64,000 nucleotides of DNA from Gaeumannomyces sp. JS-464 (taxonomy: Eukaryota; Ascomycota; Sordariomycetes; Magnaporthales; Magnaporthaceae): positions 4,898,001 through 4,962,000 of the forward strand of contig NGZR01000002.1 of NCBI GenBank assembly GCA_002197995.1, read 5' to 3'. The notes beneath the pieces are model-generated. The model did not search any database. It was not told where the DNA came from and saw only the letters and a list, made by a program, of their open reading frames with translations. A program made the translations under genes and the position numbers. Below, in pieces: positions 35,380-47,800 of this stretch; position 1 is the first letter of the stretch, and each line of letters starts with the position of its first letter.

Positions 35380-37247
35380 TTAGAGAAGGCCCGAGGTGTA
35401 AAGCTCAGAGGTGATCTCCTCGCGTACCTTGTGGCACCACTCCAGGATGGCGTCCTCGAAGGCGAGCCAGACAGCTGGTCCGGAGTTGTCATATACGATG
35501 GCAAGTGCGTCGACGTCGCGTAGCTGGATCTCCCAGCGCAGCTCGGCAGCCTTGACCCAGTACCTCAGGTTGTCGGCACAGCGATACGGCTTCTGGGTGT
35601 CGGTGTGGTAGTTTCCAATGGCACCAAAGCGACGCTGCGACTTACGCACCGCCGCGTTGTGCAGCCGCACTAGCCAGCGGCCGTTTTGCATCGCTTTGAG
35701 GAAAGGCGTGGGAAGCTCTTGTGACTCCAGCGGGGCGTTTCTGTCGATCGGCGTCCAGGCGGGCAGGGGCTCGTCCTCTTCAGGGGGTGGTGTCGCCACG
35801 CCTGAGGTCCCTGTTGATGATGCGGGGACGAGTCCCGGAAGGACGAAGGTGGCTGTGGTGGGAGTAGTGCAGATAGGGGTGGTGGCCCCAGGCGAGTGGC
35901 CGCCGCTGCCATTGCTCTTGGACCTGGAGTTGACGGCAAAGGCGCCGCCCCCAGCCAGAAGCGACTGGATGAAGGCGAGTTCCCGGTCGACACGCTTTGC
36001 CGGATCGGCCCAGTCGGCATCGCGGAGCCAGGTCCACCCAGCGCGCTCGGCACGCTCGGCAGCAACGATTTCGTCCTCGCGACGCAGCATATCCCGCAAG
36101 CTGGCGATCCACGACTCCATAGTGCTGAATTCCTCCTCCCGCATGCCGCCAACGAAGTTGCGCGTGGCCATGCGCTTGAGAACGTCCATAACGGAGAGCA
36201 GCTCGGCCCGGACTGCCTTCTCCGACTTGATCGAGTCGAGCCTGTCCGGGTGGTCATGGCTGGTATAGTAGACCTTGGCGGCCCGGATAGCTAGCGTCAC
36301 GACATCTAGGATATGAACGCCTTGAACCTCGTGCCAGCCGCCTGTCTCTGGTGACCTCGGCTGCTTGTCATCCTGCTTCTGCACCTGCTGCTGCGGGCTT
36401 TTGACTTGCTGGGTGGGGCTTGAGAGAGGTGTCGGGTCCTTGGCAGTCCGCGCCTCGGTCAGCGACCTGGCAGCTGTGTCCAGCGCATTGGACAGTTCGA
36501 CACGGAGCTCTTGCATGGAAGGCGGTTTCGGAAGCGGCTTCTCGCGGTGGTTGTATGTGCTCACGGTCGGGGGCAGGATGCCGGCGGCGTCCGGGTCGTC
36601 ATACTCATCCATGTAGAAGCCGTCGTGGTCATCGTCGAATACATCGGGGTGTTGGTCGGTCGTGGGGGACTCCACGAAGCCCTGGCCAGGGAGACCAAGG
36701 TCCGGGCTGCTTCCCAGAGAGGCGCAAGCGTCAACATCGGTGGCGGAACGAGACTTGGGGGCCAAAAAGGAAGAGCCGTCGAGCTGGGAAAAGTCCAAGG
36801 TCTGGGCCTTGTGGTTTCGCTTGCGGGAGAGCTGGCCGCCCTTCCCGTCGAGCAGGCCGGTTCGAGCGAAGTAGTACTGGAGGTGAGTGATACTGCCGAG
36901 GCTGAGGACGCTCTCACGTTGACGGGCGCTGGCGGCGAAGTCGGTGCCGAGCGGGCGCATATAGCCTCGCCTCTTGGTTGCGGGGCGGTCCATACTCATG
37001 ATGGAGTGTCGGCTAACATCGGATCGGCGGAGGACGACTGAAAGCTACCCGAGGAATGGCGGGAGAGGGCCGAGACGTCGCTGGCGCCCCGAGGGACTCG
37101 CGCAGGTGCGAAGTGTCGGTAGTAGCAGACCCATGGGAGGCCGAGGAGGCTGTTGAGAGACAGCGGGACAGCTCCGGACAGGCGCCTATAGCAGGCGTTG
37201 GGGCGAGGTCGGGGACGGCGAGTCGCGGCGGAATGTGGGCGGCTCAT
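35380..37247 (-). CDS. Conserved fungal protein of unknown function, probable frameshift near the N-terminus
   Basis: The main frame (36999-35380) gives 539 residues. It includes a segment reading ITHLQYYFARTGLLDGKGG, an acidic stretch (DDDHDGFYMDEYDD), a Pro/Gln-rich linker and a helical middle region (IRAAKVYYTSHDHPDRL). The C-terminal end is conserved-looking: NGRWLVRLHNAAVRKSQRR and WLAFEDAILEWCHKVREEI. A second frame just upstream starts with ATG at 37247 (MSRPHSAATRRPRPRPNA) and runs into the first at 36999-37001, where TCATGA would become TCA ATG with one extra A. Joined this way the protein has 622 residues, with total length a multiple of three. The alternative is a start at 36999 or 36993 with a leader frame upstream. 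There is no enzyme motif, signal peptide or membrane helix. I do not recognise the family and assign no function. Confidence 0.8.
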
Positions 37248-39990
37248 CGTGAGAGGTAGCCATCTCGGCTCTGGAGAAAGTCGCGGGCGCAGATTGTCAA
37301 GGTGTCGGAGGAGTCCGGTGGCAGAGCTCGGTTTCTGGGGGCGGGACGAACCGTCCAGCACAGAACAGGCAGTGACTGGCGGGCCGGAGGTGCGAGACGG
37401 AAAGGAGTGAAACAGGAAGACGGAGAGATGCACACAGTCACATAGGCCTCGAGCAGACGGAAAGGATCGTGTTGAGCTTTGGTGAGTGGCACTCGAGAAG
37501 GAGTGGGCAAGTGATGGACGGGAGAAAGAGGGCCACGATGCAGGCTAAAGCACGCTGGTGCATGCAGTGCGCGCGAATCGGGCCAGAAAAGAAAGCATCT
37601 GGGGCCGGGGGCAGGCATGGGACGGCGCTGGAGAATGCGTGCCGGTGCTCGCTCGGGTTGGCCAGATATCGCGTCGCGCACCGGACGAATAGGCGTCTGG
37701 ACTGGGCCGGTGCTGGTGGGGAAACCCTGCGACTGGTCAGGGTTCAAAGGACCGTGTGAAACAAGATGAACGGAACTGGTGGGCTTTGGACTAATGACAG
37801 AAGCTTGGACAGTGGCCGTGGCATCTAATTCTGATCGGCCCACCACACCGAGCGAGAGAGCGAGGGGATGCAGCCCACGCTCGCGCACTGCATCGCCCTA
37901 CGCTTTTTGTTACGCCGGACATATGGCACCTGGAATCATGCCGCCCAAAGGGCTGCCCAGATATCCGCATCTTGCTTGGAGCCGGGGGCATTTTGCAAGT
38001 GTCGGGGTGTCGGCAGGTGCTGGGCCAAGCCGCGTTGATGGCTTCTGGGTTTTAGTGCTTGCAGGGAGGTGGGAACAAGGGGCAGCCAGTATCGTGGGGG
38101 ACAACGCCCAGGCAACGCTGCAGGAAACGCAGGCTTTGTTGCTCTGGCACGGAATGTTCGATTTCGTTCGTTTTATTAGGGGGCAGGCCTCACGGATTTG
38201 GCCACGGCGGCCACGAAGCGCCCAGGTTTATTACCCTGACAAAGCCAACCAGAGTATAAAAAGAACGAACGACCCTAGCCTCGCACAGTCGCATCCAGCA
38301 TGGCTGGAGCACAATCGCCGCCGTTACTATTGTACCGTTGTGGCACATGGGCTAGCCAAGGACGTTTCATTGCTTCATTTCTCCGACAGTCGAGGCCCGC
38401 GGCTGCATAACCCCCTCCGAGGCTCTTGGAGAGCAAGATGCTACAGCGACCACAGCGATCACAAGCTGTGTGTGATACTGTCAAACGGATAGGGGGATGG
38501 CTGTCCCAAATTGCAGATTGCCAGGGACAACACGGAATCATTTCGCTCGATTGTTTCCCCGTCGCTCCGTGACTGGACCCGGCCTGGTTTGGTTGGCATT
38601 TGATTCGTCCGACGATGGATTCAGCACTTTCGCGCATCCACTCTAGACAGGTCCGTTTTTGCCATCGAAGGCGAGCTTTGGAGGAATCTATTGTGCCCGC
38701 CAATGCATGGGAATCTGAGACCCAGACAGCCGGAAGTGTTGCCGCAAATGTAGACTTATTTTTAACTCAGAAATCAAGTTAATAAGATTCCCGAGCTGCT
38801 AGGTAAGCTTATGCTTAGGAGATCATTGTTCCGGTTTGCCTTCTAGGGCTGGTCTTGCGTTGTGTTGTAAAAGTTGCATCCCCTGGCTCGTTCTTGATTT
38901 CTAGATTTTTCCCTTCTCTTTTTCTCACTTTGATTTTTCAAGCTCGGGACGGGACGAAGCACGCGCCAACCCACCACATCTCCCAATTCCTACCTACCCT
39001 CAGCAGCCAGCGGCCAACGCGGGTTTACCCTCACAAGATCCCAACTTGAACTTCCTGACGACCATCGGAGCAGCGAACGGGCGCATCGAATACTCAATCG
39101 CTTTGTGTTGTGACCGCCGATCCCTGCCGAAGACTGACAAGAATCTAGTTCGACCCAGCCAGCTGCATCTGTCTGCACCGCTCATGACCGCTGGCTTCAC
39201 CACAGTCCATCATCCCTTTATCCACCCGGGCAAGATCATCGGCAGGCGTCTTTCTCTGCAGTAGAAAGGCCGGTGCCGAAAAGCCAGCCCGACAAGCCTG
39301 GCTCTCGGCCGCATCCGCCGCCGCATGCAGCGCGGGAGGTGGTGACACTGGGCAGGCCAAAGCGTGCTGCAAGAGAGTGGAGAGTTGGTCCCTTGGGTTC
39401 GGAAGGAAAGAAAAAAAGAAGAAAAAAAAAAAGTGAGCTGTCGCATTGCATTCCATGACGCGGGCTGCAACCAATCCGGTTTCCACCTCGATTCGCCTCG
39501 CCTCCCCTCCAGCAGCAAGCTGTCAGCGGCGTGGCCAGAGCTTCAGGTGAGCTCTGCTAGCTCCATTGGTCGTTGAGAATTGCACGAGCACGCACCTGCA
39601 GTTGAGCTCACCGTGCTCAGCACTGGTCGCGCAGCACGGCGTCCTCCGCATGCTGGATTGATTGCACAGAGATCCAGCCACGCCACGGTAGCACCAGTCG
39701 AGGGCTCCAAATCCACCACAACACCCTGGTCACCGTCGCTGCAGACTGGCACCACAAGCCCCCAACCTCGCCTAACCTAAGCTCACTAGCCCAAACCACC
39801 GCACCATCCTCCCGGGCAACACACAGGCAAGCCGACAGGCATCAGCGCACCTGCTGCAGGAGGGTGCCAGCCGCGCGACCCCCCGGGTCCTGGGTTCCGC
39901 TCTCCTTGGACGCACCGCCGGCAGCCAGACAAGTTTCGAGGAAGGCCCTCTGGAGTTTGCTGATACAGCACGCCTGCCCGTTTGGAGTAA
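37248..39990. promoter_or_regulatory. Divergent upstream region between the unknown protein and KAR9
   Basis: This 2.7-kb stretch has only short overlapping frames. CCTACCTACC-like motifs occur at 38990-39000. It likely contains both promoters and the KAR9 leader. No gene is supported. Confidence 0.5.
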
Positions 39991-42900
39991 ATGAACCCCA
40001 TCCCATCGTGCAACGCTGCTCCCCGGGACGGCCAGGACGCGGGCAGCCAAGTCGAAGAAGGGGGCAGAGGCCCGAGCAGCATGATGCAGATGCCGCCGTC
40101 CATCTGCACCAGCTCGAGCCCCAGAGAGGCGGCGCCAGAACCAGCCACCTGCAACACCCGTGAGGGGACCAGCAACAACAGCACGGCCGCTCTGGAACAC
40201 TGGGCCTCAACGTCCACAGCCGTGGCGTTAGATGGTGCTGTTTCTTCTGTTGTTCCTGCTGCTGCTGCTGCTGCTGCTGCTGCGGCAAGCACACCCTCTG
40301 CGTCGTGTAGCAATAACAGCAGCAGCAGCAACTGGAGCCCTGGCCTGTCAAAAGGCATGGGCCTGGACCTCGCCGACGTCTCCAGCGACCTGGCCCTGCT
40401 CCGCTTTCCTGACCACCAGCAGCGGCACTACCACAGCGCGCATCCACAGCCACTGGCGAATGAGCCTGCCCAGCCAGCTGCACCTAATGTTAATCTGCAG
40501 AATCCTACTGCACCCGACCTCGCCAGCAGCAACAACAAAAACAACAATAGCCACAACGGCGTTAGCACCAACCTGGGCCCGTCCGACGACAGCAACCGTC
40601 GCGACCATATCGATTATCCCGCCCACAGCAGCAATACCACCAGCGACACGCCCCCGAATTTTAACCTCAACATCACGTCCGCCGCACCCACCCTCGCCGG
40701 CTCCACCGACACGGCGCCAATAATAGTATCCGTCTCGGTCAATCCACCCGACGACGGATCCTCGCAGGCTTCCCCGGCAGATGCTCACACCGCCGCCACC
40801 GCCTTCGCGTCCTCGTCCTCGTCCCCGTCCACGTCTCCCGTCCCCCGTCGCGTCTCTGCTCGGAAACCCTCGCCTGGTCTGGCCGCGCGATTGAAGGCCC
40901 TCGGCTTCGGCGGCTCTCGCAAGCAATCGCCGCCACCGTCGGGCCGCTCCGAGGCCAACGTTGGCCCGCCTGCCCGAGGACCAGATCAGGCAGCTCGACC
41001 AAGGCCACCAGGCCGGCTCTGAAGCCACCGTCGTCGAGCGCCGCGGCCGTCCGTGGAAGGGCGCACTCGTGCGCATTCCCTCAACCAGCAGCCTGAAGGG
41101 CTGGTCGCCCAAGCCCAAGCCTGGCAAGCAGCGCGCCTCTGCTGAGGCGTCGGAAGACGCCGGCCTGAGCCCTGACCTCGAGCCGCCTCACCTGCTCCCT
41201 GAGATCCAGGTCCCTTCTCCGCTGGAGATGGACACCAACAAGTTCCGCTTGCCTGACCACACTAATGGCAATGGCACCAAGGCCCAGCCAGAGACGCGGG
41301 AGCAGCACGTCGCAAGAGGGGTGCCACACCCCCTCTGTCTCCAGAAGGCAACAGCCCACCGCCTCCGCCGCCCCCAAAGGACACACCTCCACTCCCACCC
41401 CCGGCCTCCGCCACCACGTCGTCTCTGGATTTCAGCCCGGACTCGTACTTCAATCCCTTGGGATTGCAGCGAACGGGCTCCATATACACCTTGTCGCGAG
41501 CGTCCTTCGCCAACCAGCTGGCCCAGCTCACCTCGCTCCAGCTGCCAGATGCGGAGTCCTTGTCCGGCAAGGTTGCCGCAATACCCACAGCTCAGGCCGC
41601 TGCAAGGGCCCTCATAGGCGCCGCGGAGCAGATTAGGAATTGGATCTCCAAGGCAGCCGAGGTCATCGGCGGCCTCGACAGCGAGGATGACGTCGAGTGG
41701 GCCGCGGCCGGCGGTCGCGAGGGCCTGGAGGAGGTGGAGAGTGCCATCAATCGCTTCGAGGGGCTCATAAAAGTGTACCTCTCAGCTATTGAGGATCTGA
41801 ACAGCCGCCCAGACATCGCCTCGGTCGCTCCGGATGACCTTCAGAAGACGGTGATGCAGATGGAGGCCATAACCAAGGAGTGGGCCAACATCCACGACAC
41901 GCTGATGACCGTCAAGCGTCAGGTCGAGATCGCCATGGAGTGGAGGAGCTGTGGAACATGGTACTGGGCGACATACAGAATGAGATGGAGGAGCTCGGCC
42001 GGCTCGTCTTCGAGATGGAGGAGCGACGCCACAAGTCCATCATGGCCGTCACTAGTGGCACCGAGAATGTCGACATTGGCGACCTCGAGACCATCGTTGA
42101 GGAGACGCCGCCGCCCGCCACCAGGTTGCAGGCGAAGCAAAATCGCTTCAGCCTGCCCGTGTTCCCGGCAAGCCCAAGCTCTCCAGTGCCTCCAAGTATG
42201 TCTCAGGAGGACTCGAGCCTGCTGGCGCTCTTTGCTAGGATGCAGCCCCTGCGCGCCTCGCTGGACTTCCTTCCTATGCGGCTCTCGGCCTTCCAGGCCA
42301 GAGCCGAGAAGACATTTCCCACGGCTTGCGACGAGCTAGAGATGCGGCGGATGGGTCTGGACAACAGCTACCGCAAGCTCGAAAAGGACGCGGAGAACCT
42401 GCGCCGGGAGCTGGGCGAGGACCGCTGGGTCCTAGTCTTCCGTGGTGCGGGCCGACAGGCACAGAAGATGTACGAATCGGTCGAGCGGAGCGTGGCCAAG
42501 CTCAAGGAAGCCCTCGACGCCGGCATGCACCTGACGAACCCGCCCATGATGGGCAAGAAGATCGAGAGCTACGAGGCCAAGAAGACGCACTACGGCCCGG
42601 CCGTGGAGCGTGTGCTCTCCATCATCGACCGCGGCATCAGGGATCGGCTAACTGTTAACGGAGAGATTCTACGGCTACACGCGGAGCTGCAGGCCAAGTG
42701 GGAAGAGCTGAAGGACCGCATGCGGGACATGGATTCCGCGCTCGAGGAGGTTGCTGTCTCCAGCAAGGGCCAGCAGCTTCGCGACTCCATCTCGAGCATG
42801 CTATCCAACGACCGCTCTACCCTCGGAAGCGGCCACGACACCCCTCAGAGCTCGCCCCCGTCGTCCGTGATAATGTCCAGCCTGGGTCTCGACATGGGTA

Positions 42901-43682
42901 CGCCAACAAACAAGAGCGTCAACAAGCGGCGGTCATCTAGCATGGGCAGCCACCTTCCCCAGCCGTCGAACCGGCGGAGCGCGACGACGACGGGCGGCCT
43001 AGGTTCGAACCTCACCCGCAAGCCTGTCTCGAGGCTGGCGACCACGGGCAGCCTAACGGTGCCGAGCCGTGACAGCTCGGGCTCCGTCACCCCGCAGGCG
43101 AAACGCAATCTCCCCCGCCCGCCGTCGACTATCCCGGGACGCCCGCGCTGGAGCATGTCCACCACGGGCATCGACACGGGCCACAACTTCAAACCCCTGC
43201 AGCCTGAAGCGACCCCATCACCCCAGACGAGCGCTTCGAAGCTGCCGCTTCGGAGCCCCCTGAGCCGCGCCGCCTCGTCCTCGCCCAGGCCGGACGACAC
43301 CCCTCCCAGATCTATAAACCGCATGTCCTTCCGCGAGAGGTTGGCGTCTCCGGGCCCCTACTCGCAACTGACGCTATCCAAGTCACGCCTCACCAACCAG
43401 ACGTCGCTGCCTGCTGCCGGTAGCAGGCGCGTGTCCATGCCACCAGAAAAGCCTGACGACCTGATTGCTGGCTCACAGCGCCCGGCTAGCTCCCTGGCCT
43501 CGACCCGCAGGGCCAGCCTATTCCCTCACCCTCGCCCTGCCAACGAGCGGGCGGGAAGCGCGATGGGCGGAGACAGCAGCCCGCAAGCCCTGGATGGAGC
43601 GCGCGCCGCCATGCGCAAGGGCCACAGCAATGACTCGGACCAGAAACCGCCTGGGGACGGCAAGCCAAGGTGGAGATTCTGA
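39991..43682 (+). CDS. KAR9: KAR9-family spindle-positioning protein (three frameshifts)
   Basis: KAR9 proteins link microtubule plus ends, through the EB1 protein, to type V myosin and thereby orient the spindle and nuclei. The first frame (39991 on) is a low-complexity N-terminal extension (Ser, Asn, Pro and a poly-Ala run). The conserved domain begins around 41425 with FSPDSYFNPLGLQRTGSIY and continues through a helical region with IGAAEQIRNWISKAAEVIGG, then EELWNMVLGDIQNEMEELGR. The C-terminal part is basic and Ser/Pro-rich, as in EB1-binding tails, and ends KPRWRF. Frame changes occur at GG (40963-40964, one extra), GGGG (41319-41322, one short) and GG (41942-41943, one short). The corrected coding length is 3,693 nt, or 1,230 residues, exactly in frame. 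The true start could also be the ATG at 40081 (MMQMPPSICTS). No intron is needed. Confidence 0.92.
40258..40281 (+). repeat. (GCT)8 trinucleotide repeat in KAR9
   Basis: Eight GCT units encode most of a poly-alanine run in the N-terminal extension of KAR9. Length changes would keep the frame. Confidence 0.85.
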
Positions 43683-44863
43683 GTCGCTGTCCTTGGCTCG
43701 AATCGCTCCACCGTGTCGATTATGCCTCGATGGAAACATTTAGTTTTCCCTCTCACAGACAGATAACGAGACCACGGGTTTTGCGATTCGCTTTGGTAGC
43801 ACCCTGAGCTGGTCTTGAGCGGCTGCTAGGTAAAGCGTCGTTCGCCAATAATGCTTCGGCGTCTGTGTCAAGTGCGCACAAAAAAATGTGGTAGCCCGAT
43901 CTTGCTCTCGACTCGCATCGGCAACCACTTATTTGGGGCAGCATAACCTTCACCCTTTCTTTCGTTTCTTCCAGCCACCTCGAAGGCTGTCCCCTTTTTT
44001 CTTAGTTTTCCATTTTTCTCTTCCACTGTTCATTTAGCGGGGACGCGTCAAGCTTGTTCGTGTACACAGAGTGATACGAACATGGAAAATGGGCACCGGC
44101 TCGATACCGTGGAATCGCCACGGCGCTTCAGCATGTTATTGGAGCTTGTTTGTTCGTTTGGGCAGTCAGCCAGTCAGGCTAGGGGGTTACGTAATACGTC
44201 GGAGGGATTTGAAGGGGCAGGAAACGTGCGTTTGGGCGCATCTACTCCTAGCTGTGTCAGATGGATACCGAGCCGGCCTGGGCTACCTACTTGTCGGCCT
44301 CGGCGCCTCCCTACGCGGTAGGCAGGCACGCGAGGGACATGTTTTTGTTTTGCTTTACAGAGATCAGAGCGCAACCGATACCCAAATCTTGTAAGATACT
44401 TATCAATAAGCGAATCTAGACCTCTACGACCCGGCAGGGACACAGGGTCGATACAGCCATTGTTTTCATGAGACAACGCACGTACCTGTAGTTTCCCCGT
44501 CGCTTGCATTGCCCATGATTCTTGCTTCTGCGGCGAAATGTGGATGTAGCGAGACACATGAAATGGCTTCTGTTAGGGAGCTCTGGCTGGCAGCGTTATG
44601 CGTGTTGGTTGTATTAAAGCCAAAAAAGTGATAGCAATACATGCAGATGCAAATGCAAGCCCAACGCCGTGCCGATGCAAACGACAGCATCCCTACACAC
44701 ATCATTCCCGAGCGCGGCTATACGCTTCTTCCTTTTTCTCGTCGGTGTGCTCATGCTCATCAAAAAGTGGCCTCCAGGGGAAGAAGAGGGAGGCTGGGGG
44801 AAAAAAAAAACATTAAAAAATATTCCAGCGCCAAGGAACCCATTTGTCCCAAAACCACGCCAC
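43683..44863. other. Intergenic region between convergent KAR9 and RecQ genes
   Basis: This is the 3' flank of both genes. T-rich blocks lie around 43990-44030 and an A-rich block at 44800-44820. No gene is seen. Confidence 0.55.
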
Positions 44864-47800
44864 TCAGAGCGGCATCAGGCCAAAATTGCCGCCGCTGCCC
44901 GAAGCCCTGGCCCGAGCTGTGGCGGAGGCACCGCCGCCACTGGAACCCCGGCCCGAGCGGTCGAGGCACCGCCGCTCTTGCTGGCGGCCCCGGCCTTCTT
45001 GCTGAACGTCTTGCGCTTAGCGACGCCCCCGCCCGAGGAGCGACGCGCGTACGACTTCTTGCCGCCCTTCCAGCCACCCGCGCTCCTTCCGCCGGCCCCT
45101 GAGCCCGAGCCGTTGCGGGAGCGCGACTGCGACGACTTGGTCCGCGCGCCGCCGCCTCCCCGGCCCGGTCAAACCTCTCGTTCCACTCGCGCCCCTCGCG
45201 CTCCGCCGCGGTCTCGGGCCCCCCTTAATATCTCGACTGTTCGAGGCCTATCTTCTTGGTCGTCGTCCTCCTCCGCCTCGTCAGAGAAGAAACTTTCTTG
45301 CGCCGGTTTCTTTCCTTTTGTGGACCGACGAGCCTGCGCAGGCGGTGGTGGTTGTCTCCGTTGTTGGTGGCCATGACCGCCATGGTCACCTCCGTCGTCG
45401 TCACCATCGCTGACAAGGTCCACGACATCGTCATCATCCCCAGCGCCATTAGTGCCCATGGCGTTACGATAGAAGTTGTGGTACTTGAACAGGACGGGCA
45501 AGAGCTGGCCGCCGTACTTCTTGACGTTGTCCTGACTGATGCCGCTTATCAGGCACATCTTGCTGAGTGACGTTGTCCATCTAATGGCCATCATGCGCAG
45601 CTGCTGCTCCGAGAAGAGCACTCTTCGTAAGCTATTGATGTTGCGGATCCTCTCCTCTGCGAGCTTCGCCTCTTGCACAAACTGCTCCACAAAGTCTCCA
45701 TGGATCTCGTCTATCTCGACCTCGCCGCCCCTGCTGCCTTGGACAGGTCTGCGTATCTCGTCGAGGGTCCGCTGGCGCCCCTTGGTGGACGGGCGCATCG
45801 GCTCGAAGTAGTCATCGTCGTCGGCCTCTGAAGATATAACGAAGCCGTCCTTGGCATACCCGTTTGCGTGGATCGGGCCAGTTGGGGCTGCATCCGACTC
45901 TTCGTCATCCTCGACTTGCAGATAAGCCCTGGCGCTGTTCTTCTTTCGGACGTTTAGAATCGGGGATGACACGTTCGTTGACGGCGGGAGCCTGGACTGT
46001 TCGCCAGCAGCACTCTTCTTGGTTCGCTTCTTGGGTAGCGGGTCGGCATCCTGGTCTCCAGCGCCGCGGCCAACCTTAGTGACCAGTTCAAGCTTTCGTG
46101 CGCCGCGGAGAAACTCCTGCGCTCTGGGACCCATCTGTGGCGAGGCAAAATTAGGTAGGTAGTTAGCACGTGCATAGCGACCACAGCAGGCTCCTTGTCT
46201 TCCCACAGTCGCCCGTGCATGTGACAACGCGACTCACCTGGCAATACGTGGCAACCATGCCCCCTTGATAGGCTTGTTGATCTCTTCCAATGCTTCTTCA
46301 GCGGTCAATCGGTACAATATGTTGAGGACAACATGCTCCTTCAGGGGCTTGGCCGCGCCATAGTGTTCCGGACGCTCGTCGACTTTAGGGGTGCCCCTTC
46401 CAAGCAAAATGTCGGTGCACTGTTTGGGCGTCGTCTGCCTCCGCCCCTGGATTACCTGCAGGGCCGCAATGGCTGTTTTGGTGTGGTCGACAAGCTCGAA
46501 TTGGCCACCGTTGCAGCAGTTGTCGCACGTTTTGTTGCAGCTCGCGCGGTCGAACTTCTCGCCAAAGTACCGGAGGATGCCCTCCCGGCGGCAGTCTCTT
46601 TTGTCTTCACAGAAGTCAACGACGCGGTTCAGCATCTGGCTTTGGCGGTCCTTTTGCTGCTGGTTGCCCTCGCCGTCGTTGATCATCTTGCGGAGGCTGG
46701 TGATGTCCCCGTAGCCGAAGTAGAGGTAGCAGCGGGACTGGCCGCCGTCTCGGCCAGCTCGACCTGTCTCCTGGTAGTAGCCCTCGAGGCTCTTGGGGAG
46801 AGTGTGGTGGACGACGAAGCGCACATCTGGCTTGTCAATGCCCATTCCGAAGGCGATAGTGGCCACGACTACTTTAATCTGGCCGCTCTGCCACTTCCTC
46901 TGCACATCCGTCTTCTCCTCGGTTTCCATCTTGGCATGGTAGTGGTGGGCCGAGATTCCAGATTGGTCCCGGAGCTTCTTGGCGATGGTCTCGGCCGACT
47001 TGCGCGAGAGCGTGTACACGATGCCTGTCTCGCCCTCGTGGTCCGACTGGATCAGGTCGGCGATAGTCTGCACGACGTTCTTTCCCTTGGCTCGGATGTC
47101 GTAAAAGAGGTTCGGCCGGTTGAAACTCTGGGAGAAGATTTCGCATTCAGGGATGCTGAGGTTGTGTTTAATGTCCACAATGACGTGAGGGGTTGCCGTC
47201 GCCGTCAATGCCATCACGGGCACCTTGGGAAATCTCCGCCGGACCTCGCCAAGCGTCTTGTAGTCGGGCCGGAAGTCGTGCCCCCACTGGCTGACGCAGT
47301 GTGCTTCATCGATGACGATCCTGGCAAGCTTGTCGTTGCTGTACACCTTATCCAGAGCATTCAGGAACGCCTGGCTCTTGCCAATCATCTCGGGCGTCAC
47401 ATAGAGGAGCCTGACCATGTTCTCCGGATTCCTGCTGGTCCGAAGCGCGTCCAGGATCATGTCGCGCTGTGTTTTGTCCACATCGCCACTGTACTGCCGC
47501 GCGACGATGTGCAGGGCCTTGAGGTGATCGATCTGGTCCTGCATCAGACTGAGCAGTGGAGACACGACAATGGTCACTCCGCGCGTCTTGCCCGTGTCAA
47601 TGACGGCAGGTAGCTGGTAGCAAAGCGACTTGCCGCCGCCCGTCGGCATCAGCACGAAGGCATCTTTCCCGCTAAGTGTGGCGTTGATGGCCTCCAGCTG
47701 GTTGTGCCGAAAGCCCGACATGCGGAAGTGATCCTTCAGGGCTCTCCGCACGTCGTTGGACCACGGGTGCTTCATCAGGTCACGGGATATCGACGACTTG

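Noticed and set aside
46333..47613. A 426-codon plus-strand open frame opposite the RecQ helicase
   Set aside because: It lies wholly within the conserved helicase core on the other strand, and its composition reflects the complement of that sequence.
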